A stretch of DNA of 64,000 nt from Nocardioides coralli (GCF_019880385.1 NZ_CP082273.1:3348001-3412000), one strand, 5' to 3'. Shown: positions 27,621 through 37,332, counted from the first letter of the stretch. Translations and numbers: made by a program. The notes: generated by a model not told the origin, from the sequence alone.

Positions 27621-28684
27621 CAGGCGCCCACCAGCCGCCGGCAGCGTTGCTCGAGGGCTCCGACGACCGGGCCGAACGCGGCGTACGCCTCGTTGGTGGT
27701 CTGCCTGTTCGCGTAGCGGTACCAGATCTGCTGGGCGATGACGGCGAGCCGGAAGAGCCCGAACACCTCATAGAACCGCCACCGGTCCCGGGAGACCGCG
27801 TGACCGCTGCGCTCGCCGTAGTAGTCGACCACCTGCTCGCGCGTCCACATCCCGGGGAGGTGGGAAGGCTGGCGACGCAGCCTCTGGAAGGTCTCGTCGT
27901 CGTCGTCCTGGACCCAGTAGGCCAGGGCACCCCCGAGGTCCATCAGCGGGTCGCCGACGGTCGCCATCTCCCAGTCGAGCACGGCCGCGACGCGGGTCGA
28001 GTCGGCCGGTGACAGCACCAGGTTGTCGAGCCGGAAGTCGTTGTGGACGAGACAGCTCGCGACGTCGGCCGGCTGCTCGCGGTCGAGCCAGCTCGTGATC
28101 GCGGACCAGTCGCCGAGGTCGTCGGTGCGAGCGCCGGCCAGGCGGGTCGTCCAGCCGGCGACCTGCCGCGCGACGTAGCCCTCGCCCCTGGCCAGGCGGT
28201 CGAGACCGGTCGCGGCGAGGTCGACGCCGTGCAGCTGCACCAGCACGTCCCACACGTTGCCGCACAGGGTGGCGGTCTGCTGCTCGGTGAGGTCGACACC
28301 GAGCTCGCGCCGCGGGATCACCCCGTCGACGCGGGTCATCACGTAGAACTCGTGGCCGATCACGGCCGTGTCCTCGCAGTGGGCCACCATCTCCGGGACC
28401 AGCGGGAACGCCGGGGCGAGGGCCGCCTGGATCCGGTGCTCCCGACCCATGTCGTGCGCGCCGCGCGCCTTGGTGCCGGCCGGCGGGCGCCGCAGCACCA
28501 GCTCGACGCCCGGCCACGTGAGCAGGTAGGTGATGTTGGAGGCGCCGCCCGGGAACTGCCGCATCGCCGGCGTGCCGTCGAGCCGGTCGCGCCAGCCCTC
28601 GGCCGCGTGCTCGCGCAACCATCGCGCGACCGAGGCGGCGTCGACGGCGTCCTCCTCGCGCACGGCGGTCGTCTCGTCGGTCAC
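27620..28684 (-). CDS. APH-type phosphotransferase (ACAD10/LvaA-like acyl-CoA kinase)
   Basis: The 354-residue kinase has the aminoglycoside-phosphotransferase fold: an N lobe with GGASNITYLLTW, the catalytic LVHNDFRLDNLVL, and the metal-binding VLDWEMATVGDPLMDLG. In LvaA of Pseudomonas, and in the N-terminal half of human ACAD10/11, such kinases phosphorylate the hydroxyl of 4-hydroxyacyl-CoAs. The gene follows an ACAD10/11-like dehydrogenase with 28 bases between, so this is the most likely role. GTG start at 28684. Confidence 0.85.
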   Translation of the reverse strand: MTDETTAVREEDAVDAASVARWLREHAAEGWRDRLDGTPAMRQFPGGASNITYLLTWPGVELVLRRPPAGTKARGAHDMGREHRIQAALAPAFPLVPEMVAHCEDTAVIGHEFYVMTRVDGVIPRRELGVDLTEQQTATLCGNVWDVLVQLHGVDLAATGLDRLARGEGYVARQVAGWTTRLAGARTDDLGDWSAITSWLDREQPADVASCLVHNDFRLDNLVLSPADSTRVAAVLDWEMATVGDPLMDLGGALAYWVQDDDDETFQRLRRQPSHLPGMWTREQVVDYYGERSGHAVSRDRWRFYEVFGLFRLAVIAQQIWYRYANRQTTNEAYAAFGPVVGALEQRCRRLVGA

Positions 28685-28712
28685 GTCCCCTCCCGGGATC
28701 CTGCGCGGCGGG

Positions 28713-29960
28713 TCACCGGTGCTTGGCCAGCTCGAGCCGGGCGACCAGGCCTTGGTGGACCTCGTCGGGGCCGTCGGCCAGCCGCAGCGCCCGTGAGCCG
28801 ACCCACGACATCGCCAGTGGGAAGTCGTCGGAGAGCCCCGCGCCGCCGTGGAGCTGGATCGCCATGTCGATGACCGCGAGGGCGGTGCGCGGGACGGCCA
28901 CCTTGATCTGCGAGACCTCGGACAACGCGCTCCGGGGGCCACCCTGGTCGAGCTTCCAGGCGGCGTGGAGCACCAGCAGCCTGGCCTGCTCGATGGCGAT
29001 CCGGGCGTCGGCGATGCGTTCCCGGTTGCCGCCGAGGTCGACCAGCGGCTTGCCGAACGCCGTGCGTGACAGACCGCGCCGGATGGCATGCTCCAGGGCG
29101 ACCTCGGCCGCACCGACGAGCCGCATGCAGTGGTGGATCCGGCCCGGGCCGAGCCGGCCCTGCGCGATCGCGAACGCCTCCCCGGGGCCCACCATCACGT
29201 TGTCCACCGGGACGCGGACGTCGGTGAAGGAGACCTCGCCGTGGCCGATCGGCTCGTCGGCGTACCCCATCGTCGTCAGCATCCGCTCGACCCGGACACC
29301 GGGGGCGTCGCGCGGCACGAGCACCATCGTGTGGCGGTGGTGACGGTCGGCGTCGGGGTCGGTGAGGCCCATGAAGACGAGCACCCGGCAGTCGGGGTGG
29401 CCCACCCCGGTGCTCCACCACTTGCGGCCGTTGACGACGACCTCGTCGCCGTCGACCACGGCGGTGGCCTCCATCGTGGTGGCGTCGGAGCTGGCCACAC
29501 CGGGCTCGGTCATGGTGAACGCCGAGCGGATGCGTCCCGCCAGCAGCGGGTCGAGCCACTCGTCGCGCTGGGCCTGGCTGCCGTAGCGGAGCAGCACCTC
29601 CATGTTGCCGGTGTCGGGCGCGTTGCAGTTGAACACCAGCGGAGCGATCGCGGACCGGCCCATCAGCTCGGCCAGCGGCGCGTAGTCGACGTTGCTCAGG
29701 CCCTCCCCGCCGTCGGTGCCGTGAGCGGCGGCGTAGTGACCGGCGTGCTCTCGCGGCAGGAACAGGTTCCACAGGCCCTGGGCCCTGGCCTTCGCCTTCA
29801 GCTCCTCGAGCACCGGCAGCGGCGTCCACTGGGTACCCGCCACCCGGGCGGCGGCCAGGTCGCGGTGGTAGGCCGGCTCGACGGGCTCGATCTCCTCGGC
29901 CAGAAACCTCGCCACTCGCTCCCGCAGGTCGGCAGCTCGGGGCGACGGCGCGAAATCCAT
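28713..29960 (-). CDS. Acyl-CoA dehydrogenase (ACAD10/ACAD11-like)
   Basis: The 415-residue flavoenzyme has MTEPGVASSDATTMEATA near 150, then GRLGPGRIHHCMRLVGAAE, and the C-terminal LRLADGPDEVHQGLVA. The last motif is characteristic of ACAD10/ACAD11 and bacterial LvaC, which remove phosphate from 4-phosphoacyl-CoA and rearrange it to a 3-hydroxyacyl-CoA. In animals the kinase and dehydrogenase are one polypeptide; here they are two genes. A leaderless TAGGGT promoter lies six bases before the ATG. Confidence 0.88.
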   Translation of the reverse strand: MDFAPSPRAADLRERVARFLAEEIEPVEPAYHRDLAAARVAGTQWTPLPVLEELKAKARAQGLWNLFLPREHAGHYAAAHGTDGGEGLSNVDYAPLAELMGRSAIAPLVFNCNAPDTGNMEVLLRYGSQAQRDEWLDPLLAGRIRSAFTMTEPGVASSDATTMEATAVVDGDEVVVNGRKWWSTGVGHPDCRVLVFMGLTDPDADRHHRHTMVLVPRDAPGVRVERMLTTMGYADEPIGHGEVSFTDVRVPVDNVMVGPGEAFAIAQGRLGPGRIHHCMRLVGAAEVALEHAIRRGLSRTAFGKPLVDLGGNRERIADARIAIEQARLLVLHAAWKLDQGGPRSALSEVSQIKVAVPRTALAVIDMAIQLHGGAGLSDDFPLAMSWVGSRALRLADGPDEVHQGLVARLELAKHR

Positions 29961-29965
29961 GCGCC

Positions 29966-30109
29966 GACCCTAGTCGGGCGCGACGCAGGAGCGCCCGGCG
30001 TGGGGAGGTGGGTCGAGCAAGCCCGCGACCGAGCCTGCGAGGTCGCGACGGCGCGTCGAGGCCAGACCCTGGTCGGGCGCGATGCAGGGCGGCCCGGCGT
30101 GGGCAGGCG
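29966..30109. repeat. Imperfect direct repeat, two 45-base copies 99 bases apart
   Basis: Copies at 29966-30010 and 30065-30109 both start GACCCT and share GTCGGGCGCGA, GCAGG and CCCGGCGTGGG, with about seven differences. The spacer (30011-30064) is rich in GCGAC/GTCGAG words like the dispersed intergenic repeats I associate with Nocardioides. No gene is visible here. Confidence 0.55.
29967..29972 (-). promoter_or_regulatory. -10 element of a leaderless promoter (acyl-CoA dehydrogenase/kinase operon)
   Basis: The minus-strand hexamer TAGGGT fits TANNNT and ends six bases before the ATG at 29960. Confidence 0.6.
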
Positions 30110-30115
30110 TGGTGG

Positions 30116-30121
30116 GACACT
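30116..30121 (+). promoter_or_regulatory. -10 element of a leaderless promoter (lipoprotein)
   Basis: GACACT ends six bases before the GTG at 30128, and no ribosome binding site is present. Confidence 0.4.
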
Positions 30122-30127
30122 GCACCG

Positions 30128-30679
30128 GTGCGACCGCTGCTCACGTGCCTGGTGCCGGGGATGCTGCTGGGCCCGCTCGTGGGCCTGCTCCTGGGCTGCA
30201 CCACCGACGCCCCCCGCGCGGCCGGGTCGGACCAGGTCGACAGGACGCAGCTGCGGGAGGGCCTGGCGGCCGCGTTCGCCGGTGACCGGGCGGGGCCCAC
30301 GGCCGAGGCGGAAGGGACCTGCTTCGCCCAGGAGCTGCTCGCCACCGCGAGCCTCGAGGAGCTGCGCGCGGGCGGTGTGGTGGCGGAGGACGGGTCCGTG
30401 GTGCCGTCGTTCCCGGCCCTGGACCAGCCGCTCGCCGGCAAGGTCGTCGATGCGCAGCTCGCGTGCACCGACGTCGTCGAGGACTCCGCGCAGGCGCAGT
30501 CGTTCGTGACGAAGGGCCGGCTGGTCCGCGAGCGCTACGCGGACTGCCTGCGGCAGGCGCTCCCGGACCGGGCGATCCGGGCGGCTGTGCTGGCCGCGGT
30601 GATGGCCGAGTGGGAGGACCCCGCGATCGAGGAGCTGAGCGCGGCCCAGGTCTCCTGCGCCGCCGACGCCGAGGAGTGA
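30128..30679 (+). CDS. Putative lipoprotein, unknown function
   Basis: The 183-residue protein begins MRPLLTCLVPGMLLGP and has the lipobox LLLGC at 20-24, so Cys24 should be lipidated and the mature protein anchored outside the membrane. The mature part is acidic and helical with four further Cys (about 59, 115, 139 and 178), which could form two disulfides. I do not recognise the family. It stands alone between two intergenic stretches. Confidence 0.7.
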   Translation: MRPLLTCLVPGMLLGPLVGLLLGCTTDAPRAAGSDQVDRTQLREGLAAAFAGDRAGPTAEAEGTCFAQELLATASLEELRAGGVVAEDGSVVPSFPALDQPLAGKVVDAQLACTDVVEDSAQAQSFVTKGRLVRERYADCLRQALPDRAIRAAVLAAVMAEWEDPAIEELSAAQVSCAADAEE

Positions 30680-30735
30680 GCACGCGGGTGCGGGCTGGCC
30701 CGTTCGGGTCATGGACCGGCGGTGGCGTACGCGCC

Positions 30736-30741
30736 TAGCGT
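30736..30741 (+). promoter_or_regulatory. -10 element upstream of the duplicated-domain protein
   Basis: TAGCGT lies 60 bases before the GTG at 30801, giving a leader of about 50 bases that carries a GGGAGG ribosome binding site. Confidence 0.4.
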
Positions 30742-30800
30742 CGGTAGGTCCGACATCCGGCCCCGCCGGCAGGTGGCCGGGCTACAGGGAGGCGACACCC

Positions 30801-31400
30801 GTGTTCATCCAGATCATCCAGGGACGGTGCACCCGTCCCGACGAGCTCCACGCCCTCGTCGACACCTGGCGCGAGGAGCTGGCACCCGGGGCCCCCGGCT
30901 GGCTCGGGGGCACCTACGGCTTCACCGACGACGACCAGTTCGTCGGGGTGGTCCGGTTCGACAGCCGCGACTCGGCGATGGCGAACTCCGAGCGAACCGA
31001 ACAGGGCGCGTGGGCCGAGCGCATGATGGCGCTCATGGACGGCCCGGTGGAGTTCCACGACTGCGACGACGTGACGCTGATGATGGACGGCGGGCGCGAC
31101 GACGCCGGCTTCGTCCAGATCATCCGCGGCCGCGTCGAGGACACCGACCGGCTCAAGGCACTGATGACCGACACCGACCTGCTCCACGAGGTGCGGCCGG
31201 AGATCATCGGCGGCACCCTGGCGATCGAGGACGACGGCACCTTCACCGAGACCATCGCGTTCACCAGCGAGGCCGCGGCGCGGGAGGGCGAGAAGAAGGA
31301 CATGCCCGACATGCCGGAGTCCGAGCGGGAGACGATGCGCCAGATGCTGAAGGAGGCCACCTTCTACGACCTCCACCACCCGTGGTTCGCGTCGGCCTGA
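30801..31400 (+). CDS. Duplicated ferredoxin-fold protein (antibiotic-monooxygenase-like)
   Basis: The 199-residue protein consists of two similar halves: FIQIIQGR at 2-9 and FVQIIRGR at 104-111 begin matching alpha-beta repeats, as in dimeric alpha-beta barrel (ABM-like) proteins with two fused copies. No catalytic residue can be named. GGGAGG lies eight bases before the GTG start. Its stop is nine bases from that of the convergent permease gene. Confidence 0.68.
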   Translation: MFIQIIQGRCTRPDELHALVDTWREELAPGAPGWLGGTYGFTDDDQFVGVVRFDSRDSAMANSERTEQGAWAERMMALMDGPVEFHDCDDVTLMMDGGRDDAGFVQIIRGRVEDTDRLKALMTDTDLLHEVRPEIIGGTLAIEDDGTFTETIAFTSEAAAREGEKKDMPDMPESERETMRQMLKEATFYDLHHPWFASA

Positions 31401-31409
31401 CCCCTGACG

Positions 31410-32957
31410 TCAGGCCGCGACGGCGGTGACCACGCGGGCCCGGGCGACGGGGTCGACCCAGCGTCGCCGGGTCCGCACGAGACGCCACGACGACCACGCC
31501 AGGAACACCACGGCGACCAGCAGGGAGATCGTCGGGTCGGGGACCCGCGCCAGGCCCGAGAAGAGCAGCCCCGTGAGGGTGGTGCTGAGCGCCAGCCGCG
31601 CGGAGTAGCCCACCATCACGACGGGCGGCGCGGGGGTGGCGCGCGCGCTGCGCAGGTCCACGGAGTACGGTCGCTGGTCGGACCAGCGGAGCGCGGCACC
31701 GACCACCTGCACCGTCACCACGGTGACCGTGCACGCCACCGCGGTCAGCTCCGCGAGCGTCGGCACCCCGGCGCGGAGCGAGGCCAGCACGATCGTCACC
31801 AGGGAGGCGACGCCCAGGAACTCCGCCAGCACGAGCGCGCGGACCGCGAAGACCAGCCCCGGTTCGGCCGGGAGGTTCTCGCGCCACAGCAGGCCGCGTC
31901 CGTCGAGGCACCACGCGTTGACACCGAACAGCAGCGCCCCGCCGGAGACCACGAGCCCCGGCAGCACGGTGATGGTCGACCAGGGCAGGTCACCCAGGAG
32001 CGCCACGAGTCCGGGGCCGATCGCCAGCACCGCCATGCCGCGTCGCATCGGGACCGCGCGCCACACCGAGGCCCGGTCGATCCGCAGCAGCGCGGTCAGC
32101 TGGGACCAGGGCATGGGGCGCGGTGTGCGCGTGTCGGCCTCGACCCGCAGCTCGTCGTGCGGCAGCCGGCGTGCGGCCCAGTGAGCCGGGATCGTGCCGG
32201 CAAGGACGGTGAGGGCCAGCACCCCGACCTGGACCGCGACCGTGAGGGCCCACCGGCCGACGTCGTCGGTGACCGCACCCACGACCAGCCACAGCGTCGG
32301 CACCCGGTCGAGCACGTCGGTGAGCTGACCCGACAGCTGCACGTAGAGGCCGGTCACGGCGAGCGCACCGAGCACCACCCGCATCGTCACGACGCCGCGC
32401 GGCCGCCGGCGTACCGCCTCGACGGTCCAGGCGATCACCTGGCCCAGGGCCGTGGCGATGCCCAGCCACAGCACCATCACCACCTGCGCGAAGGCCACCT
32501 GCACCGGGTTGGCGAGCGCGTAGGCCGTCGCTCCGAGAAGCACCCAGGCCTGGATCAGCCAGGCGATGTTGAGCGGTGCCAGCAACAGCGCGCCGAGGTG
32601 GTCCGTGGTGGGGCTGACCGGGAACGCCACCCCCTGCTCGCGGGTGATCAGCTCGCGGCCGCCGCCCGAGGCGACGGAGGAGATCGCGGAGATGGCGAGG
32701 ATGCCGGCCATCGCGCTGGGCAGCAGCACCGCGATCTCGAGCCGGCGGTCGTCGTCGGCGGGCACGAACGCCGGCACCGTGGCGGCCGCCACCGTGATTC
32801 CACCGAGGAGCAGCACGGCCCACCAGAAGGCCGCGCGGCGACGTACGGCCGCGGCGCGGAACCGCATCAGGTGGCCGACGTCGCGGACCGGCCGGAGCCA
32901 GCGCGGCTCGGGGCGGGCAGCGCGGTTGGTGTCAGTCGAGGAGAGCGCGGTAGGCAC
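31410..32957 (-). CDS. ABC-2 type transporter permease
   Basis: The 515-residue protein has about twelve hydrophobic segments arranged in two halves, without an ATPase motif. It follows an ABC ATPase gene and begins 26 bases inside it, at a GTG with GGAGGG five bases upstream, so it is surely the membrane partner. The substrate is unknown. I do not recognise a named family beyond ABC exporter permease. Confidence 0.78.
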   Translation of the reverse strand: MPTALSSTDTNRAARPEPRWLRPVRDVGHLMRFRAAAVRRRAAFWWAVLLLGGITVAAATVPAFVPADDDRRLEIAVLLPSAMAGILAISAISSVASGGGRELITREQGVAFPVSPTTDHLGALLLAPLNIAWLIQAWVLLGATAYALANPVQVAFAQVVMVLWLGIATALGQVIAWTVEAVRRRPRGVVTMRVVLGALAVTGLYVQLSGQLTDVLDRVPTLWLVVGAVTDDVGRWALTVAVQVGVLALTVLAGTIPAHWAARRLPHDELRVEADTRTPRPMPWSQLTALLRIDRASVWRAVPMRRGMAVLAIGPGLVALLGDLPWSTITVLPGLVVSGGALLFGVNAWCLDGRGLLWRENLPAEPGLVFAVRALVLAEFLGVASLVTIVLASLRAGVPTLAELTAVACTVTVVTVQVVGAALRWSDQRPYSVDLRSARATPAPPVVMVGYSARLALSTTLTGLLFSGLARVPDPTISLLVAVVFLAWSSWRLVRTRRRWVDPVARARVVTAVAA

Positions 32958-33645
32958 GAGCGCCCTCCTCCCCCGCCATCTCGGCGGCGGTGATCGTGGC
33001 CACGCGCGAGCCACCGCGGAGCACCAGCACGTCGCCGCAGGCCTCGATCGCCAGCTCGCGCAGGTGGGTCGAGACGAGCACGCATGCCCCCCGGGCGCGC
33101 GCGTCGGCGATCGCCTCCAGGGTGGCCTCGACACCGATCGGGTCCACGCCGTCGAAGGGCTCGTCGAGCAGCAGCACCTCGGGCTCGTGGAGGGTCGCCA
33201 GCACCACCGAGAGCCGGCGGCCCATGCCGTGGGAGAAGCCGCCGGTCACCCGGTGGGCGGCGTCGCCGAGCTCGAAGCGCTCGAGCAGCTCGCGGCCGCG
33301 GGCCTCCCACCCGTCCAGCCGTCGCAGCCGGGCGGCGAGCTGGAGGTGCTCCCAGGCCGTCGCGCGCGGCACCAGGCCGCCGACGTCCGGGCAGTAGCCG
33401 GTGACCCGCTTGACGGCCAGGGTGTCGCGTCGTACGTCGAGACCGGCGACGGTGGCGCTGCCGGCGGTGGGTGGCACCAGACCGGCGAGGACCCGCATCG
33501 TGGTCGACTTGCCGGCACCGTTGCGGCCCAGCAGCGCCGTGGCCTGTCCGGCGTGCGCCGCGAGGTCGACGCCGGCGACGGCCTCCACCTCGCCGAAGCG
33601 CACGTGCAGGCTGCGCACCTCGACGGCGGGAGTCTGCTCGGTCAC
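32932..33645 (-). CDS. ABC transporter ATP-binding protein
   Basis: The 237-residue ATPase has Walker A GRNGAGKST, a degenerate signature FSHGMGRRLSV (normally LSGGQ), and Walker B VLLLDEPFDGVDP. It is of the ABC-2 exporter type. The GTG at 33645 was chosen because GGGGAGG lies eight bases upstream. It overlaps the permease gene by 26 bases. Confidence 0.9.
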   Translation of the reverse strand: MTEQTPAVEVRSLHVRFGEVEAVAGVDLAAHAGQATALLGRNGAGKSTTMRVLAGLVPPTAGSATVAGLDVRRDTLAVKRVTGYCPDVGGLVPRATAWEHLQLAARLRRLDGWEARGRELLERFELGDAAHRVTGGFSHGMGRRLSVVLATLHEPEVLLLDEPFDGVDPIGVEATLEAIADARARGACVLVSTHLRELAIEACGDVLVLRGGSRVATITAAEMAGEEGARAYRALLD

Positions 33646-33686
33646 CCGCACATCCTCCCCGAAAAGTCCGCGGCGTGTGCCCGAGA

Positions 33687-33711
33687 ACGACCAATCCGTC
33701 CGGCTGGTCGT
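33687..33711 (-). terminator. Hairpin after the FadB-like gene
   Basis: ACGACCA (33687-33693) and TGGTCGT (33705-33711) form a perfect 7-base stem with an 11-base loop, 30 bases past the stop. On the minus strand the stem is followed by TTCT. Confidence 0.5.
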
Positions 33712-33740
33712 CCCGGGCCCACGCCACGCCCAGCGGCTGG

Positions 33741-35951
33741 TCAGGCCGGGAAGGTCTCGCCCTTCGCCACGAGGTCGCGGAGGTACGCCGAGGGTCGGAA
33801 GCGCTCGCCGTAGGCGTCGGCCAGCTCGTCGGCCCGCGCCACGAAGGCGGCCAGCCCGATCGGGGCGTCGGTGTCCTCCGGGTCCTGGTAGCCGGTCATG
33901 AACTGCGCGGCGCCGCCGGTGTTGGCCGGGAACCCGATGCCCATGATCGAGCCGATGTTGGCGGCGGCCGCCGAGTCGATCACGCCCTCCTCGAAGCACT
34001 TGGCCGTCTCCAGCGCCTCGGCGAAGAGCATCCGGTCCTTCACGTCGCGCAGCGGGATCTGCTGCTCCGCCGGCGGGAAGGTCTCGCCGAGGCCGGGCCA
34101 CAGGCCCTGCCGCTTGCCGGCCTCGTCGTACTCGTAGAAACCGGAGCCCTTCAGGCGCGAGGGACGGCCGATCTCGATCATCTTCGCGACCACGGCCGAG
34201 CCGGGGTGCTCCTCGTGGGGGGTGCCGTCGCGCTCGGCGGCCTCCCGGGTGGCCTTGGCGATCTTGGCCATCAGCTCCATGTTCAGCTCGTCGGAGAGCT
34301 GGAGGGTGCCGACCGGGTAGCCGGCCTGCGTGGCGGCCCGCTCCAGCGACACCGGGTGGACGCCCTCGGCGAGCATCGCGAGCCCCTCGTTGACCATGAA
34401 GCCGATGACGCGGGAGGTGTAGAAGCCGCGGCTGTCGTTGACGACGATCGGCGTCTTCCTGATCTGCTGCACCACGTCGTAGGCACGGGCGAGCGCGCGG
34501 TCGGAGGTCTCGGCACCCCGGATGATCTCGACCAGCGGCATCTTGTCGACCGGGCTGAAGAAGTGGAGCCCGATGAAGTCCTGCGGGCGGTCCACGCCGG
34601 TGGCGAGCTCGGTGATCGGGAGCGTGGAGGTGTTGGAGCACAGCAGCGCGTCGGCGTCGACGTGCTTGGCGGCCTCGGCGAACACCTGGTGCTTGAGCGA
34701 GGGGTCCTCGAAGACCGCCTCGATGACCAGGTCGCAGCCCGCGAGGTCGGCGTAGTCGTCCGTCGGGTGGATCCGGTCGAGCAGCTCCCGGCTCTTCTCC
34801 TCGGTGAGCTTGCCGCGCTCGACCGCCTTGGCGTTGATCTTCTCCGAGTAGACCTTGCCGCGGTCGGCGTTCTCCTGCGCGACGTCCTTCAGCACGACCT
34901 GCATGCCGGCGCGGGCGCAGGTGTAGGCGATGCCGGCGCCCATCATGCCGGCGCCGAGGACGCCGACCTTGGTGGCCTGCCACGGCTCGATGCCCTGCGG
35001 CCGCAGCGACCCGGCGTTGATCGCCTGCAGGTCGAAGAAGAACGCCTGGATCATGTTCTTGCTGTTCTGGTTGACGATCAGCTTCGTCAGGTAGCGCGAC
35101 TCGATGCGGCTGGCGGTCTCGACGTCCACCGTGGCTCCCTCGACGGCCGCGGAGAGGATCGCCTTCTGCGCGGGGTAGTCCGCGCCCTTGAGCTGCTTGC
35201 GCAGCAGCGCCGGGAACGCCGGCAGGAACTGCGCCAGCGCCGGCGACTTCGGGTTGCCACCGGGCATCTTGTAGCCGGGGGCGTCCCAGGGCTGCACGCC
35301 GCCCTCGGGGTTGGCCCGGATCCACGCCTTGGCGGCCGGGACCAGCTCCTCGCGGGTGGCGACCAGCTCGTCGACGAGCCCCTTGCCGCGGGCGGTCTGC
35401 GGGTCGAACTGCGGGCCCTGGAGCAGCACGTCCATCAGGGCCGACTGCAGCCCGAGCATGCGCACGGTGCGGGTGATGCCGCCCCCGCCGGGCAGCAACC
35501 CGAGGGTGGCCTCGGGCAGGCCGATCTTGACCGATCGGTCGTCGACGGCGATCCGGTGGTGACAGGCGAGGGCGATCTCGAGGCCGCCGCCGAGGGCGGC
35601 TCCGTTGATGGCTGCGACGACGGGCTTGCCGAGCTTCTCGAGCCGGCGCAGGGTCGCCTTGACCGCCTCGACCTCCGCGAAGATGCGCGGGGCGTCGTCC
35701 CTGGTGGCCTGGCTCATCAGCGTGAGGTTGCCGCCGGCGAAGAACGTCTTCTTGGCGCTGGTCACCACGACGCCGGTGACCTGGTCGCGCTCGTCGTGGA
35801 GGCGGTCGACCGCGGCCTGCATCGACCGCTGGTAGATCTCGTTCATCGTGTTGGCACTGGCGGTGGGGTCGTCGAGGGTGAGGGTGACGATCCCGTCGTC
35901 GTCCCGCTCGTAGTGGACGGCGGTCTGCTGCTCGTGCTGGGTGGCAGTCAT
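33741..35951 (-). CDS. fadB: Multifunctional fatty-acid oxidation protein (enoyl-CoA hydratase/3-hydroxyacyl-CoA dehydrogenase)
   Basis: The 736-residue FadB/FadJ-type protein hydrates 2-enoyl-CoA and oxidises the 3-hydroxyacyl-CoA. Seen: an N-terminal crotonase domain with [11 protein letters not shown] and [16 protein letters not shown], which carry the two catalytic Glu; the NAD site [14 protein letters not shown] near 340; and the dehydrogenase motifs CSNTSTLPI and [16 protein letters not shown]. It follows the thiolase gene with 34 bases between, so the two form the classic trifunctional pair. The MerR regulator across the promoter probably controls them. Confidence 0.93.
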   Translation of the reverse strand: MTATQHEQQTAVHYERDDDGIVTLTLDDPTASANTMNEIYQRSMQAAVDRLHDERDQVTGVVVTSAKKTFFAGGNLTLMSQATRDDAPRIFAEVEAVKATLRRLEKLGKPVVAAINGAALGGGLEIALACHHRIAVDDRSVKIGLPEATLGLLPGGGGITRTVRMLGLQSALMDVLLQGPQFDPQTARGKGLVDELVATREELVPAAKAWIRANPEGGVQPWDAPGYKMPGGNPKSPALAQFLPAFPALLRKQLKGADYPAQKAILSAAVEGATVDVETASRIESRYLTKLIVNQNSKNMIQAFFFDLQAINAGSLRPQGIEPWQATKVGVLGAGMMGAGIAYTCARAGMQVVLKDVAQENADRGKVYSEKINAKAVERGKLTEEKSRELLDRIHPTDDYADLAGCDLVIEAVFEDPSLKHQVFAEAAKHVDADALLCSNTSTLPITELATGVDRPQDFIGLHFFSPVDKMPLVEIIRGAETSDRALARAYDVVQQIRKTPIVVNDSRGFYTSRVIGFMVNEGLAMLAEGVHPVSLERAATQAGYPVGTLQLSDELNMELMAKIAKATREAAERDGTPHEEHPGSAVVAKMIEIGRPSRLKGSGFYEYDEAGKRQGLWPGLGETFPPAEQQIPLRDVKDRMLFAEALETAKCFEEGVIDSAAAANIGSIMGIGFPANTGGAAQFMTGYQDPEDTDAPIGLAAFVARADELADAYGERFRPSAYLRDLVAKGETFPA

Positions 35952-35985
35952 GGGTGGTGTTCTCTCCTGGGAGGTACGGCGGCGG

Positions 35986-37197
35986 TCAGACGAGCTCGAC
36001 GATGGTGGCGACACCCATGCCGCCGCCGATGCACAGCGTGGCGAGGCCGCGGCGCTGGTCGCGGCGCTCCAGCTCGTCGATGAGGGTGCCGAGGATCATC
36101 GCGCCCGTGGCGCCGAGCGGGTGACCCATCGCGATCGCCCCGCCGTTCACGTTGGTCACGTCGTGGGTGATGCCCATGTCACGCATGAAGCGCATCGCCA
36201 CCGCGGCAAAGGCCTCGTTCATCTCGAAGAGGTCGATGTCGGAGACCTCGAGACCGGCCTTGGCCAGCACCTTGCGCGTCGCCGGGGCGGGACCGGTGAG
36301 CATGATCGTCGGGTCGGCACCCGAGACCGCGGTGGCGACGATGCGGGCCCGGGGCGTCAGGCCGAGGTCGTGCCCGACCTGCTCGCTCCCGACCGCCACG
36401 ACCGCGGCGCCGTCGACGATGCCGGAGGAGTTGCCGGCGTGGTGGACGTGGTCGATCGCGGGCACCCAGTGGTACTTCTCCAGCGCGACGTCGTCGAAGC
36501 CGGCGTCGGCGCCCATCTGGGCGAAGGACGGCTTCAGACCGGCCAGGCCCTCGGGACTCGTGTCGGGCCGCACCAGCTCGTCGTGGTCGAGCACGGTCAG
36601 GCCGTTCTGGTCCTTGACGGGCACCACGGACCGCGCGAAGTAGCCGTTGGCCCAGGCCTTGGCGGCGCGCTGGTGCGACTCCGACGCGTAGGCGTCGACG
36701 TCCTCGCGCGTCCACCCCTCGAGGGTCGCGATGAGGTCGGCGCCGATCCCCTGCGGGACGAAGCCCGTGGTCAGCGCGGTCGCGGGGTCCATCGCCCAGG
36801 CGCCGCCGTCGGAGCCCATCGGCACCCGGCTCATCGACTCGACCCCACCGGCGAGGATCAGGTCCTCGAAACCGGAGCGCACCCGGGCGGCGGCCTGGTT
36901 GACGGCTTCGAGACCCGAGGCGCAGAACCGGTTGAGCTGTACGCCGCCGACGGTCTCCGGGTAGCCCGCGGCGAGGGCCGCGGTCTTGGCGATGTCGCCA
37001 CCCTGCTCGCCGATCGGGCTGACGACCCCGAGCACGACGTCGTCGACGCGGTGGGGGTCGAGCCCCGGGTTCCGGGTACGGACCTCGTCGAGGAGGCCGA
37101 CGATCAGGTCGATCGGCTTCACCTCGTGGAGGGAGCCGACTGCCTTGCCCTTGCCGCGCGGCGTGCGCAGGTGGTCGTACACGAATGCTTCTGCCAT
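35986..37197 (-). CDS. fadA: Acetyl-CoA C-acyltransferase (thiolase)
   Basis: The 403-residue thiolase performs the last step of beta-oxidation. Seen: [15 protein letters not shown] with the nucleophile Cys92, [23 protein letters not shown] with the activating His, and [13 protein letters not shown] with the second Cys. The ATG at 37197 has GAGGA six bases upstream. Together with FadB it forms a beta-oxidation complex. The gene is divergent from the MerR regulator, with a TGACA/TGTCA palindrome between them. Confidence 0.93.
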   Translation of the reverse strand: MAEAFVYDHLRTPRGKGKAVGSLHEVKPIDLIVGLLDEVRTRNPGLDPHRVDDVVLGVVSPIGEQGGDIAKTAALAAGYPETVGGVQLNRFCASGLEAVNQAAARVRSGFEDLILAGGVESMSRVPMGSDGGAWAMDPATALTTGFVPQGIGADLIATLEGWTREDVDAYASESHQRAAKAWANGYFARSVVPVKDQNGLTVLDHDELVRPDTSPEGLAGLKPSFAQMGADAGFDDVALEKYHWVPAIDHVHHAGNSSGIVDGAAVVAVGSEQVGHDLGLTPRARIVATAVSGADPTIMLTGPAPATRKVLAKAGLEVSDIDLFEMNEAFAAVAMRFMRDMGITHDVTNVNGGAIAMGHPLGATGAMILGTLIDELERRDQRRGLATLCIGGGMGVATIVELV

Positions 37198-37238
37198 GAC
37201 CGTCCTCGGGTGGAGTGTGGTGTTGCCGCTCCCGATTG

Positions 37239-37255
37239 TGACACCGATACTGTCA
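37239..37255. promoter_or_regulatory. Inverted repeat, likely MerR operator
   Basis: TGACA (37239-37243) and TGTCA (37251-37255) are separated by seven bases. On the minus strand the right arm reads TTGACA, a good -35, so binding would affect the thiolase promoter. The overall site is AT-richer than its surroundings. Confidence 0.6.
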
Positions 37256-37332
37256 ACGTCGTCAAGGTGGACCCGGTCACACGGGCCGGCCCGGCCACCG
37301 GGTCGAGGTCCCACCGGGAGAGAGGGTGCTGG

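Noticed and set aside
33471..36083. Plus-strand frame of 870 residues opposite fadB
   Set aside because: Val/Asp/Gly-rich shadow translation of the fadB strand, with no motif.
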